64,000 nucleotides of DNA from Diaporthe sp. PMI_573 (taxonomy: Eukaryota > Ascomycota > Sordariomycetes > Diaporthales > Diaporthaceae). The position numbers and the translations under genes are program-made. The notes below the pieces were generated by a model, which saw nothing but the letters and a program-made list of their open reading frames with translations, had not been told where the DNA came from and did no database searches. The first letter of the stretch is position 1, and every line of letters begins with the position of its first letter. This document shows positions 20,390 through 31,458 of this stretch, one piece after another. Location of the stretch: the NCBI GenBank assembly GCA_021399435.1, contig JAJTUP010000131.1, positions 58,202 to 122,201 on the forward strand, given 5' to 3'.

Positions 20390-21599
20390 TTAGTGTGCCT
20401 GAGGCTTCTGGTCCATGTCAAGCCTCCCCGTTGCAATGGCAAATTTGATCGTCGCGCGTACTGCCCGCATGTCTGGTGTCCATTTGTCACCGTCAGACGC
20501 CGCCTTTCCCCCCAGGAAGGTATGATAGGTTTCCCATCTTTGCCTGTGAGCATCGCAACATGCCTTCCCGTTGCGCGGTCCATTTTGCACAGCGGAATAG
20601 GAAGTGTTCCACTGTCTCTGATGCTAGCCCGCATTCGCAAGTGTCCGATTCCACCGTTCCTATCTTGCATAGAAAGCTGTTAAGTCTCACCATTCCGGTG
20701 CGGAGCTGTGATAGTACGTCTGCTTCCTTCCTCTTCAGCGGGTCATATAGAGTACGGGTATGCTTGCCTGGCAGTGCCGTATCTATCTGCTTCGAGCATT
20801 TCCCGACTCTTTCTGGTAGTGTTCTTGTTTGCCGCTGCTTGGTTATCGCTAGTCTTATCCTTGTGGATCTTGCTAGATGTGGTGGCACATCTGGTCTGCA
20901 TTCTCCTTCTGTGGCCTTCCGCGCTGCTGCTTTGGCTTTTGGTCCCAGCGCAAAATCCTCTTCTCCTGCTGGAACCCACAACATCCGGAGAGAGTGGCCC
21001 TCGTCTTCGAGACGCTTCATATGGTCGTATATTTGCCGTATGATCTGTTGGCCGGATTGTTGTCGTGGCCGCCGTATGGCTTCTAGTGCGGAGCGGCTGC
21101 TCGTCATGACGTCGTCTCCTCCCCATAGCCGGTCGTGCTGATTAAAATCTCCGGCCAGAATGACGTCCACCGCCATCCCTGACCTGCTCCTGAGGTCGAG
21201 GATCACCTGGTGCAGGGTATGGCATGTATTTCGAAGAGCCTGGGGCTTGCGTCCCGGCACATACACTGACACAACCAACATTATTCGGTCCGGAAGTCGT
21301 ATGGCTGCTGCTGTCAAGTCCGAGGACTGTATTGGTACTTGGTCGGCCCCCAAGTCCCTATTCACCCACAACATGCTCCGGATCGGCCATCTGCCATCTC
21401 TCCAAATCGTAGGGACCATTTTAATCCATCTGGGATGCCCCATAGGGACTGTTAATAGTTTGCCGTCACCTTTCCATGCCTGTGGTTCTTGGACTGCCAC
21501 AACTGCAAAATCCTGGAGTCGCGTATCGTTCATTAGGCTCTCGTGTACCGTGTCCTGTTTTCTTACATTCAATTGGATGACCTGGAATATTCTACTCAT
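20390..21599 (-). pseudogene. LINE ORF2 lacking reverse transcriptase
   Basis: ORF2 starts at 21599 inside ORF1's end. The first ~150 residues are an APE-type endonuclease ([19 protein letters not shown], and [18 protein letters not shown]). The frame then passes without a break into the end of the RNase H domain ([33 protein letters not shown]) and the terminal Cys/His segment ([17 protein letters not shown]). The ~700 or more residues of reverse transcriptase normally found between them are absent. A one-base insertion near 20521-20527 shifts the frame. The expected C-terminus continues in another frame ([13 protein letters not shown]...FAIATGRLD) to a stop at 20390. The element cannot retrotranspose on its own. 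Confidence 0.88.
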
Positions 21600-22701
21600 G
21601 CCGAGTAGGGTAGAGTTTCGGGCAGCTGCGACTGAACGACTCGTGCGGTCCACCACAGGGTACGCACTTGGGTACCTGCGTCTGGCACTCACTATGATGG
21701 TGGTCTTCGGCAGCGCACCTCGCACATACCCGATTCTTGCTGCACGAGAAAGCCTTGTGGCCGAGCTCCTGGCAGTTGTAGCATTGTGTCGGTCCAGCTC
21801 TCCGCTCGAACACGCTAGTGTACGCCGATTCACCCGCTGCAAGGAAGTAGCGTTCTTGTAGGAGTCTCCTGGCATCGCTGTTCTTGGTGAGGTATACCAC
21901 CATGGATCCATATGCTTTCGCGTTGTCCTTTCGACTCAACCAGGCCATCTTGGCAATTTGAACTTCATTTTCTTGGCCCAAAGCGTCCATCGCTCCAGGA
22001 AGGACCTTGCCTTCCTGGTCGAGAACGGCAGCACGGTTGATATTGTCAACTTTGACTGGGTACAGTTGGTCTCGGAGCACTCTTGCACCTGGAGCCTTCT
22101 TGGCCTCGATGATCGCCTTGATCCTCTTCAGTTCTTCCTCGTTCCTACCAATCACCCTCAGGCGGTTGGTATTCCGTCCATCTTTGGTGACTGCAACACA
22201 TCGCCAACTCGGCTGGTCGCTGGACATTCGCATTTCCTGTTCAACGGTTTTGCGAATCATTGCCGGTGTAGCGTCTCCAATGTGATCCTCGGGCACCCTG
22301 GATGTGTCCACTGTGCAGAACACCGGCTTTGGAGTCGCCGATCGGGCCGTAGATGGAGATTGGATGGGAGTACTAACGGGTGTCATTCTGGCCGCGTCTG
22401 CATATGTCCGGCCCGGCGATCGTGGTGCCTGAGCCTTACTCAGTGTATCCAGCTGTAGTCGGGTCTGCTCCAGCTTGTCGCAAACCTGGGTAAGCTGCTG
22501 TCGGACTTGCGATAATTCTTGTGCCATCTGGGCCGTAGTCCTAGTAACTTCCTCAGCCATGCGGTCCCTAAGCTTAGCAAACTCGAGCTGAAATTCCGCC
22601 TTCATCGATTCCATTCTCTTATTGAAATCTTGTTCCAGGAGTCGTTTTAGGCTCTGGGCAACCTCGCTCATGCTACCCAGCGTTCCACGCAAACCAAACA
22701 A
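21592..22701 (-). CDS. LINE ORF1 (Gag-like, zinc knuckles)
   Basis: An uninterrupted frame of 369 residues; the likely start is the ATG at 22671 ([14 protein letters not shown]) rather than the first ATG. A coiled coil (about residues 15-95) is followed by a Pro/Ser linker. Three Cys/His knuckles close the protein: C-x2-C-x4-H-x4-C twice and C-x2-C-x3-H-x6-C once (about residues 312-362). This is the layout of Tad1-clade ORF1 RNA-binding proteins that coat the element's transcript. The stop overlaps ORF2's start (ATGAGTAG), a usual arrangement for these elements. It is the only intact coding part of the element. Confidence 0.85.
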   Translation of the reverse strand: MFGLRGTLGSMSEVAQSLKRLLEQDFNKRMESMKAEFQLEFAKLRDRMAEEVTRTTAQMAQELSQVRQQLTQVCDKLEQTRLQLDTLSKAQAPRSPGRTYADAARMTPVSTPIQSPSTARSATPKPVFCTVDTSRVPEDHIGDATPAMIRKTVEQEMRMSSDQPSWRCVAVTKDGRNTNRLRVIGRNEEELKRIKAIIEAKKAPGARVLRDQLYPVKVDNINRAAVLDQEGKVLPGAMDALGQENEVQIAKMAWLSRKDNAKAYGSMVVYLTKNSDARRLLQERYFLAAGESAYTSVFERRAGPTQCYNCQELGHKAFSCSKNRVCARCAAEDHHHSECQTQVPKCVPCGGPHESFSRSCPKLYPTRHE

Positions 22702-22829
22702 AGCAAATGGGATAGTCCCGCTTGATTTGCTTTGCTAATATAGCCCATTTGCGGACTTGCCTCTAATTTTTTCGATTTGTTGACTTGGTTGACTTGCCAA
22801 TTTGCCACTGGAAAGGCCCCACAACTTTC

Positions 22830-24640
22830 CTAAATAGGAAGGTATGATAGCTCCTCTGGGTTGGTCATCATCGCCATCTCTGCCGCCGGCCCAGCCATAG
22901 TCCCTTTCTTCAGCCAGTCCTTTAAACAAAGCAGCATTTCGAGTGTTGCCCCCTTCATTCTGTGCCTCTGTGAGGTTATCGTGAGCTTCCCTTGGCTAAA
23001 GACCCGCTCGCACTCTGATGACATCGCAGGCACAGATAGCACGTCTATGGCCATTTGTGACAGAATAGGGAACTCTGTACGATGGTCTCGCCACCAGCAA
23101 AGAGGGTTAAGAGGAACCTCACGCCTGGCTTTGTCTTTCTGCCGAGGGATCCTTATCGCGACATAATTCTTATACTCTATTTCTGGTGTCAACGGCTGTT
23201 GTTGTGCCTTTGGTTTAGGCGATGGCGATGGCTCTATAAACGCCGTTTTTTGCTTTTTCATAACTGATAGCTGAGGATTAGCAATAATAGGCTGGGGAGG
23301 CTGTGACTGTTGTGGAGGAGGAGTTGTTGCTTTATTAGAGACCCAGTACTTTCGTAAGAAGTTCTTGAACTGTTGTTTGGCCTCATCTAATAATAGCGGC
23401 GCCGCTTTCCTGATACCATTTGTGTGATAACGAGGATGAAGAATCGTAGCCGCTAAGTAAATCGGGTAGCTTCGCAACCTCTTCTTGTATTTGGCCACCA
23501 AATATAAAGCCTCTTGGATCGAGACCTGGAGAAAGAGAGTGCCTTTAAAGCCATATTTAGCCTCTTATTGCTTCTGCCGCCACAATATGCCCCGCGATAT
23601 AGATATATCAGACTCTTTAGCCTCCTTTTGTTGCTGCCGCTGGCGCGATCTAGGCCGCGATGATGACTGTGATGATGATGATGGGGAGGCCGCTGCCGCT
23701 GTGGGGATAACCTCTGTACTGGAGGCTGTGATCTCGTCAAGAATTTCTTCTTCAGCATGTGTCTTTTTGCCACCAAATCGTTGAAGCCATACGCGTAGGT
23801 GCTGTTCCAAATCCCATAGCGAGGAGAAGACATTGTAAATCGCCGCACTGTTACCTTCGTGAAGCTTTGTATGGTATAGAAACGGTTGAAGAAGATCGCG
23901 TACCGACTTAATTACTCGCCATTCCTGAACAGAGAGAGGTTGTATATCCTTACCCGCATTAGCGCGTTTCTGGGTGTAATAATCGACGGCCTTGCGCAAC
24001 TTTAATAGCCGATCTAGCTCCGCCGTATCTGAATTCTATCGTGTATTGTTTGCCATCTTGACGCTGAGCCCAGATATATCGCCAGTCTGTGGCTCCGTTG
24101 GGTCTGTAGGTTGCGGGGGAGGCGCCATTGCAAAATCCATTGCCGTGGGTTTAGCTTGAGCCTCATTAAAAAAGGCGATAGCTTTGTTACGGTCTACTGC
24201 TGTAGGGGCGAACTCTGGGTTGGTTGTGAGGGCTTTGAACGATTCGAGGCGAGCTTGGCTACCCTTAATAAAGACGACGATCTATGGGTATGGTAAAGAG
24301 GGCTTGATCTCTTTTGCCAGTCTTTCAACTCGGCCTTACAGTGTTCTCGTTCCTATATGTGTAGGCATTACCAGTTAGCACGTAATATCGCGATGGGTTT
24401 GCGGGGTTGCCTGCCGACGAGGCAGAGCCTTAACTTACTACTGGGTCTTCAATGCTCTCCGCGTTAACTACCTTCCTTCCATCGCCAGCCAGAAAAGACT
24501 TTACGATGAGATTGATAATATGGCCCCAGTAGCGGCAGCGCCTTTTGATCCTGACCTTGTTGGCTGTATTGTTGCCAGGATGCTATAGCAACGATTCCAG
24601 AATTGAGGTCACAATTTCAGACAAAGAACGACCTAATCAA
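22830..24640 (-). pseudogene. Decayed hAT transposase
   Basis: Fragments in several frames follow hAT order on the minus strand. Near 24480-24530 is RCRYWGHIINLIVKSF; then LSVQEWRVIKSVRDLLQPF (23930 region); finally the dimerisation domain with WWRDHRTEFPILSQMAIDVL, SVPAMSSECERVFSQ (23110-22940). At least one frameshift near 23570 and several stops separate them, and the N-terminal BED finger is not seen. The 3' edge meets the LINE near 22740. Confidence 0.8.
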
Positions 24641-25252
24641 CGGTGTTGAAGGCATCAGGCTATGGAGCGTTGAGGAATGGCAGTATATTTAAGTATTCAA
24701 CACGCTAGAAAATCAACCACCACAATGCCAATAGGGCAGCCTGCCCATGACGTTGATCTGGCTAGTTGGGCTCTAGCTTTCCTGGCGTTCTGTTGACCCG
24801 CTAGTGTCCGTTCTGTCTTTTCCGACATCCCCACAGCGTTTCGCACGTTTATGGTTCTGTGGAAAGCTTTATGTCAGCGAAGAGACTGATGAGAGTTATG
24901 ACTACTTCAGGCCCGCTGTGATAACAGGACCATGGGGGCGGGGGACCTAGGTGGAAGTCAAATTTATCGGACAATCGCACCTCTGACGCTATAGATTGTC
25001 GGCCATGGCTTAGCAGTGCATAGGACTAGGATACGGCGGCAATAATGTAATCCGTGTCTTTTTTTTAGTATTTACTTATCTTTGTGTTTAATCTATATTC
25101 TTAATCTAGTTATCTGGTTCTCAGTTTCGGAACACTAAATACATAACCCGAAATGACGAATTTTGAGAAATCTCATCCCGAAGACTTCCAATGGGTCTAT
25201 AAATGACAGTCCTACTAACTCAAAAGATAGTTGACCTTTGTGGTTTATTCCC
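24641..25252. other. No supported gene, A/T-rich
   Basis: No open frame of note. A/T-rich stretches near 25060-25200 look like decayed repeat DNA. Confidence 0.4.
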
Positions 25253-25867
25253 TCAGGATCCAGAAGGCGTTACACGTCTTAAATCTCGCAAGGGTGCATG
25301 TGTGGGTTTGAGTGTCGAAAAGGGGCCACAAAACCCGGACCGGCTCTGACCGTGATGGTCTGTACGCCTCCTCTTCCTGCGACCTAACTCTGCTGGGCTG
25401 ACATTATCACGGTCAGCCCCTCTAATAAAGTCTTTCAGCTTCCAAAATCGGTGGCCGTTGTTATCACTGCCCTCGAGATGATTTAGAGCAGAACTGGTTG
25501 TGATATTCTTGCCGCTTTTGGTCTGATACAACGTGTGCTGACGCTTCTCATCACAGGGACGGCAAAACCACCACTCATCGCCAGTCTTTCTGACACCGTC
25601 GGGGTTCTGAATAACCTCTAGCAGCTTCTCCCCGAAGTGCCAGATGCCAGGCTGTGTTGAAGAGCTCTTCCGTTTCGGCTGGGGGTCTGGCATCCATCTG
25701 GCGGCTACAAACTGATGGCGCCGGCCTTTGACCGTGATACGTGGGAGGTCTTTGAGGGAACCAATAGCAAAGCGAGCTGTCGCGTCGTGAGTGTCAATTT
25801 GGCTCTGGATGGATTGCGAGGAAGGCTGACGAGGCTGGCCAAGCAGCGAAAGGGCGTTTGTAGCCAT
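25253..25867 (-). pseudogene. hAT transposase N-terminus (BED-type), truncated
   Basis: From the ATG at 25867 (MATNALSLLGQP) a 204-residue frame carries a BED-like finger (GIWHFGEKLLEVI, WWFCRPCDEKRQ, SSALNHLE) typical of hAT N-termini, followed by basic residues. It stops before any catalytic core. Its upstream side (25896-26037) is the subterminal array of the same element family. The catalytic and C-terminal part appears next door on the opposite strand (from 26046), so this is probably one element with its 5' part inverted and its middle lost. Confidence 0.7.
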
Positions 25868-25895
25868 GATGATGCCTACAGTACAGGTACACTCG

Positions 25896-26037
25896 CAGAC
25901 CTGCGTATTTGGATATGATATATCGATATCAACTCTGCTATCTGGATATATCGATATTGATATATATCGATATCGATATAACTCTCTGCCTCTTAAATGG
26001 ATATCCAGATTGATATCCACCTAAATACCGCTCTCTG
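25896..26037. repeat. hAT 5' subterminal array, ATATCGATAT motif
   Basis: Multiple GATATCGATATC and GGATATATCGATAT motifs are packed here. CAGAGAGCGGTATTTAGG read on the minus strand from 26037 looks like a hAT outer end. CAGACCTGCGTAT at 25896-25908 is repeated in inverted form at 27027-27039. Confidence 0.65.
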
Positions 26038-26048
26038 ATTGGCTGAAG

Positions 26049-26847
26049 TTTTATTGCGACAGTACGAGAAGTATAAGGTCGGTGGCGATGTTTTTTCTTT
26101 CATCTAATTAATCGGCTAACTAATTGTCTTATTTAGGAGCTTTATAGCTCAAAGGAAAACCATGATCCCCACATGGTACACTGCATCGATATGGGCTGGT
26201 TTGTACTTAATAAGTACTACACCTTATCAGACCAGACACCTGTGTATGCCGCCGCACTCCTTCTCGATCCCTCGAAACGAAGAAAATACATTGAGCGGAA
26301 TTGGCAAGAATCCTGGCACGCGCCTGCTATTGCTGCTGCCCAGCAAATTTGGCTAGATGAATATAATGCCGCGCCAATCCCAGAATCCTTGCGGGTGCCT
26401 CTAGATGTGTCCTCTTCATCCGCGAGGCAGCGCAACGAGCTGGATGAGTTGTTGAGCGATATTGCTGTTACTGGCCCTATCCACGACGCTGATGACTTTG
26501 AAACCTTTGTTGATGCACCACCGACCCGGATAACTGGCTCTCCTCTCGAGTGGTGGCTACATCGAGATCAAAGGAAAGCATATCCGCGGTTATCCCGCAT
26601 GGCAATTGATATCCTCTCAATCCCTCCTGAATCATCTGACGTTGAGTCTCACTTCTCATCGGCGCGGCGTACGCTATCATGGGATAGAGAGAGCATGACC
26701 TGCGAGAACCTGGCGAAGGTTGAGTGTGTGGGCAACTGGATGCGCGAGGGTATCATTGTACCCAGGTCTCACGGTGGCAGGGGCGTTATTTCGAGCGTTG
26801 CTGTTGAATTTTGCGTTGAAACAGAGGCAGAAGACTTTCTAGATTAG
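26049..26847 (+). pseudogene. hAT transposase C-terminal part
   Basis: A short exon (LLRQYEKYK, about 26050-26080) and an A/T-rich intron ending TTATTTAG are followed by a 230-residue frame: YYTLSDQTPVYAAALLLDP, then WW and the dimerisation motif MAIDILSIPPESSDVESHFS. The usual motif has SxExERxFS; here it reads SSDVESHFS, so key residues changed. The N-terminal half is missing in this orientation. The stop at 26847 precedes the 3' subterminal array. Confidence 0.8.
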
Positions 26848-26889
26848 GGTACTTTCTTGTTCTTTCTTCTAGCCTACAAGAATTGTATG

Positions 26890-27039
26890 TGGTTTATCTG
26901 GATATCAACCTTGCTAAAGTGGCTATGTGGCTGTATGGATACCTACCTGGATATATCGATATCCAGATAATTTCTCCCACTTATGTGGATATCGATATAA
27001 GGGCCAGAATTTCGGTGGATATCGATATACGCAGGTCTG
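26890..27039. repeat. hAT 3' subterminal array
   Basis: Motifs GGATATCGATAT and CGATATCCAG recur. The outer sequence ATACGCAGGTCTG (27027-27039) is the exact inverse of 25896-25908. No 8 bp target duplication flanks this pair. Confidence 0.65.
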
Positions 27040-27947
27040 GTCCGTTTTACCCAGCTCCCAGCTCCCAGCTCCCAGATCCCAGACCCTCTTCGCCTACGCC
27101 TACGCCCACGCCTATAAGCTGCGGAAGTTTTTCTTGTCGCCCTTATCAGTCTTGGCATCCCCCCTTCTGCCCTCCCCCCTTCCCCCCTCATTCAGCTTGG
27201 GTTGAACCCGCTCTCACCGAGAGGGAAAAGCGACCAATAGGGCGAGGCGAGCGAACGAGCGCGAGATGCCTCTGCCCGTTTTCACTACTCTCTGCTCCCA
27301 CCCGCAAAGTACCTCCGGCAAGTAAAATTGAACACCAAGGATTTGCTTGCCGAGATTTAATACAGAAATACACATTGAGTTTTCCATGGGCCTCTATGCA
27401 AGCCAGAAGATATTTATACTCATCGGGAGACAGTGTTCTTGTCGCAATTTTTCACTTTGTAGGTCTCGTCTCTGAGCTGTTTGATCACCTTCAATACTTC
27501 CTTGGCATCTTTTCTATTTGTTCGGGGTGACAATGACAGAGACCGAGAGCGATGACCCTCCGCAGGTGATAAATTTCGCGTGACTTCAGCACGCGAGCTC
27601 ATCATGTGGTCTCGAAACTCGGGCTGATCAAGTCCGCGTCCTGGCTCGTTGAGAATCGGGCGTATGCACGTGAAAGACGGCAGGCGACAAGGACACTTGT
27701 GTTTGCTGTGTTGCCGACGAGGTAGAAGAAGGGGAATTTTTGCGAGGTGAACGTTTGCAAGCAGCCATAGAATGCGCGCGTTGATGCTTGGGAAGGAAAT
27801 ATAGGAAGTAAGGAATTTAATCCACCGAGCTTGTCGTCAACACTCTCATTCTCTTTCATGTCTTCACTCTCGTGACCTTCAAGCCTTCGGTTTGGAGGTT
27901 CGTCCTGATCGTGCTGTGGGGTGTCTCTGCCTGTATGCCGGCCCCCG
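27040..27947. other. No supported gene; short tandem repeats
   Basis: A CAGCTCC-type tandem repeat lies at about 27053-27085, followed by pyrimidine-rich sequence. A minus frame at 27602-27961 (119 codons) lies downstream of the HET pseudogene and may be decayed 3' coding sequence. Confidence 0.4.
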
Positions 27948-29155
27948 CTACCCAATTTCAATCGCTTTCAAGCGCTTTGACACTTTGACCCAATACCTCA
28001 ACAAGTTGAACAAGTGCAGTAGCCACGGTTTCTCTGGACTTGAGCAACATCTCCGCCTTTCCCACGCATCCTCGCAAATTGGCTTCTGCAAGAAGTCGAC
28101 TCGTGCCTTGACGTCGGTTGTTCCCGCTACCGTCATCACAATCTCGTCGACCATGGTGAGCTCGCCTCGCGCTGCCAAAACAAAGCTCGCCTTAGCGTCC
28201 CAGATCAGACCATGTCCGGTGATTTTCGATATGAATCGACTATTCGAAAAGATATCCCGATGCGCCTCAAAGCTGATGATGGCACGGTACGCATCCTTCA
28301 CCGTTGGCGGCGTGTCAGTGTCTGGCACTGAAATCTCACGGGCTCCTGCCCCGCAGAGCTGTCCTCCCCGTGGCGGAAACCAAAAGAAGACAAAAGACAT
28401 TCAGATTAGCAAGAAATACTTTGCATACCTTTGATTTCTTCCTTGAGCCGGAAAATTGCCTGTGCTTTGCCCTCGCCGTAGGTAACTGGCATGGAAACGC
28501 CAAAAATACCTTGGAGACAGTATGCCCAATCTTCTTTAAGCGTGGTTTCCCTTGTCCTTGCCCATCCAAAGCGCTCCTCGTCACTGAATTGAGCAAGATT
28601 GCTTCCCTAAAGTGCTGGAATAGCGATCCCTGTGATCTTGTGAATTTGTTGCTCGAGAGACTTTTTGTCACCAAGTCGCTGACCCTCCCGTGAGAAGAAC
28701 TCGACGGATGTAGGGCCTAGGAGTTCTTGGAGCGTCCAGCCTCGAGTAAACCACCGACTCTGCCGGAAGGCTGCCTCCCAGATGTGCTCAGACTGCTGAT
28801 TATCATCTCTGCAACGAGCAGTCGAGACATCTGATAAGTATACGTAGCATCGAGCTGCATCTTGGTACCAGCGGAACATAGAGTTGATTGCCTCGGATAG
28901 CTCGGCTTTGTTCGACTTATCGATGCAGCAAGTATCAACCCATAAATATTGTAGGTCATCTTGTTCCGCTCGTGCCGCGCAGAATTCGATCTTATCGAAG
29001 CCAATTTTACCCCTCCCAGAACCATAACCCAGGTCTTGAAAAGTGACCTCGTTCTCGGAGCCCCATGTGTGCGATAGTATGGCGTATCTGGGTATATCGG
29101 GAGCCGGAAATTCCTTCAGCTTGAATTCCTCTCCACATTTGTACAAGAGTCGCAT
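27948..29155 (-). pseudogene. HET-domain (vegetative incompatibility type) gene with in-frame stop
   Basis: From the ATG at 29155 (context AACAATGC) the protein begins with a HET domain: IPRYAILSHTWG, then KIGFDKIEFC, YLWVDTCCIDKSN, SEAINSMFRWYQDA and WFTRGWTLQELLGP. A TAG at 28607-28609 interrupts it after IPAL, where related proteins have LQG, so a CAG-to-TAG transition is likely. The frame continues with DWAYCLQGIFGVSMPVTYGE. It then joins across a 65 nt intron (28364-28428, donor GTATGC, GCTAATC branch) to a second exon ending at 27948. Exon 2 has no recognised domain; no NACHT or WD repeats follow. HET domains trigger cell death after non-self fusion; this copy would yield only the truncated domain. 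Confidence 0.88.
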
Positions 29156-29339
29156 TGTTTAAGGCAGGGTCTGTGGTCGTATCGGGTGTGTGGACGGACC
29201 AGGTTGGGTCGGGATCAGAAGCAGGAATCCGTACTGATGTAGCTCGATGGCAGCACTGAATCACGAGGAGGACACCGATGAAAGCATTGATAGATTAGGT
29301 GATTTGATGGATAGGTTGAAAAGATGATGGGGAAGCTGA

Positions 29340-29782
29340 AAACATTGCAACTTGGTAATGACGGGCAGGCAAGGAGCGGAGGCTTGTGCAACATGCAATA
29401 TGCAGTCAGCAGCACAGCCCACAGCCCCCCGGTCGTAATAGGCGACCTAAGCATCGACACCATAGGCAAGACCGCCTAGGTTGAGATCGGTCGAGGCATA
29501 CTGCACAAAATCTAACCGCAGTGCCATGTTCGTAGACGTCAATTCAGTGGGGCAGTACAGAGAGAAAAGGAGGGATAGGCATGGGACGAACGACGGTAAC
29601 GCAGAAATGGGAGCCTAGGAGTTTTTGGGCAAGGTCCCTGGCGGACTACCAGCCAGCCTTAGCTCTGTTAGCAATGTGTCCCCGGGTACCCCGTCACTAC
29701 AATCATGATTCGCCAAGCCCTCTAATCCACGGACCCACACCACCACTACTAAAAAAGTTAACTAAAGGTTTTGGCGAAACCC
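29340..29782. other. Upstream region of the HET pseudogene
   Basis: Sequence upstream of the duplicated HET promoter; no supported gene. Confidence 0.4.
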
Positions 29783-29952
29783 ATTGTGTGTGTGTGTGTG
29801 TATGCGCATAATCATTTGAACATTAGATCAAGGCATATCTTGGGAAATGTATGGTCAAATTGTTAATAGTTGCCCTTTCGGGTAGCCCGCCGGGCGGAAT
29901 AAATTGTGTGTGTGTGTGTGTGTGTGTGTATGCGCATAATCATTTGAACATT
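29783..29952 (+). mobile_element. Tiny 5'-truncated LINE 3' end with long direct repeats
   Basis: About 80 bp ending GCCCGCCGGGCGGAATAAA lies between two copies of TTGTG(TG)n followed by TATGCGCATAATCATTTGAA and CATTA. The same GCCGGGCG-AATAAATTGTGTG 3' end occurs at 51810-51868, so it is a LINE tail. The direct repeats, about 40 bp including the GT run, look like a long target duplication or microhomology with a GT tract. Confidence 0.65.
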
Positions 29953-30229
29953 ACATCGCAATTTCCTCAACGAATACTGGTTCAATTCAATCAATAGTGT
30001 GAAAAGAATGAGGGCATTCAGGGCTATCTATTACTTCTTTTCCCGACAAGTTTGGAGGTCTGGTTGCCGAGCAATATGTGTTGAAAGTACCGATTTATGA
30101 TGACATGTTGTTAAATTTGAAGCACTTTCTCGTGCATCAGCACGAATACTGAGTCAATTCAATTGATTATGATATCAACATGATTAACATAGTCTAGGTA
30201 CCTATTGATTATTACATAGTTAATCCTTA

Positions 30230-30490
30230 TCCTTTTAACCATCCATCACATCGCTGGATTTATTAATACTTTCGTCAGTGTCTTCCTCGTACTACAGTGC
30301 TGTCACCGAGCTCCGTCAGTACGGATTCCTGCTTCCGATTCCGACCCCACCTGGTCCGTCCACACACCCGAACCGACCCGACGACGCACCCGATACGACC
30401 ACGGATTCTGCCTGAATGTGGAGGGGAATTCCATCTCACAAAAGATCTGAATCGCGATATACCCAGATATGCCAGAAACGGTGACCGGAG
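30230..30490 (+). repeat. Inverted copy of the HET gene promoter and 5' end
   Basis: This segment matches the reverse complement of about 29120-29330: shared TACGGATTCCTGCTTC, CCTGGTCCGTCCACACACCC, the GATACGACCAC motif and GATATACCCAGATA. The ATG region is changed and the coding match ends after the first ~20 codons, so only the promoter and N-terminus were duplicated or survive. Confidence 0.8.
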
Positions 30491-31458
30491 CTATCTTTCT
30501 CGATATCGTATCCGTGCTCCCAAACCCATCCCGTCCGCTGTCTTCTTCGTTGCTTACTGGCTAAATATCCTGGAAGGCGATTCCAATTGATGCCTTCGTA
30601 CGCCGAGTGACCAGCCGAGGAAGAAGTGTCCTCTGTCGCTTCTCTATTGTCATCGGATCGATTGAAGCCGGCCGCCGTATAGGGATCGCTGTTGGCGATA
30701 GAAGGAGGTGTTGAAATAAATCAGCGCTGCTGAGATATCGGTACTCTTAGAATGAACCATTGTAGCGAGAGGATGGATACAATTCTGACCGGAGCGGGGC
30801 CGCGAGCGGAGGCTAATTCAGGCAATTCCACACGCGATGGGCGCGACGCGTGTTGGCCGAGAGTGGGTCAACTTGTCCCGGGTTACACGCGGTGATTGGC
30901 TAGCATATTATCTAAATGAATTCAGATATCCAAATAAATCCGGCCCCTGCGATTTGATTTGATTTGAATTCGTTTTAGCTTAATTTGATTTGATTGGATT
31001 TGGATTTATTTGAATTTATTTGAACTCATTTATTTGTTGACAAGTCTGAGAAGAATCGTACCAACATGTTGCGCGACGTGGAAAAAAAGGCCACTATCGG
31101 GTATCACTTGTGCTTCAGCTTCACTGAGCACAAGCATATTAGGCCTGGTAGTAGACACGTTAGTCAATGTACACAGAATCCTGGTCACCCCAAACTTCGA
31201 GTATGGCGAGCACGCGCTAAAAGAAAAGAGAGAACTTGGGTGGCAACATGTGAGACGACGAAGTGGTGCTCATTGTTGCCCAGCCCGTCAGCGACTACCT
31301 CCACGAGGGTGGTAGTCGTCACATTATATTTCTGCGACAGTCATGACAGTATGTACAATGGCGTCCCCATGCATATGCGCACATGGCTTTGGTGCCCTCC
31401 TCACTACCACCGGCCCATCACCAATGGTCACCATCACTACGGTGACAATCCACACGAC
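30491..31458. other. No gene; ATTTG-rich array near 30900-31035
   Basis: Between 30900 and 31035 lies a dense array of GATTTGATTTGA, GGATTTATTTGAATT and their complements beside a CCGGCCCCTG that resembles a hAT outer end. No transposase is next to it, so it may be the relic end of a lost element. The rest holds no supported gene. Confidence 0.4.

Larger units (their letters stand above)
20128..22740 (-). mobile_element. Tad1-like LINE with internal deletion of reverse transcriptase
   Basis: Read on the minus strand, this element has ORF1 with zinc knuckles, an overlapping ORF2 start (ATGAGTAG), and a 3' end with GGGCGAAATAAAATCCATCCATCC, a LINE-type 3' region ending in short tandem tail repeats. 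ORF2 passes straight from the endonuclease into the C-terminal RNase H part, so the reverse transcriptase is missing. I see no clear target duplication. The 5' edge abuts a decayed hAT copy. Confidence 0.85.

Noticed and set aside
20476..21861. Long plus-strand frames (20476-21141 and 21160-21861)
   Set aside because: They lie antisense to the LINE ORF2 and have no domain; they are shadows of the real minus-strand coding.
29783..29932. GT/TG microsatellites as possible telomeric or regulatory repeats
   Set aside because: They are attached to a LINE 3' end that recurs at 51.8 kb and have no telomere motif.
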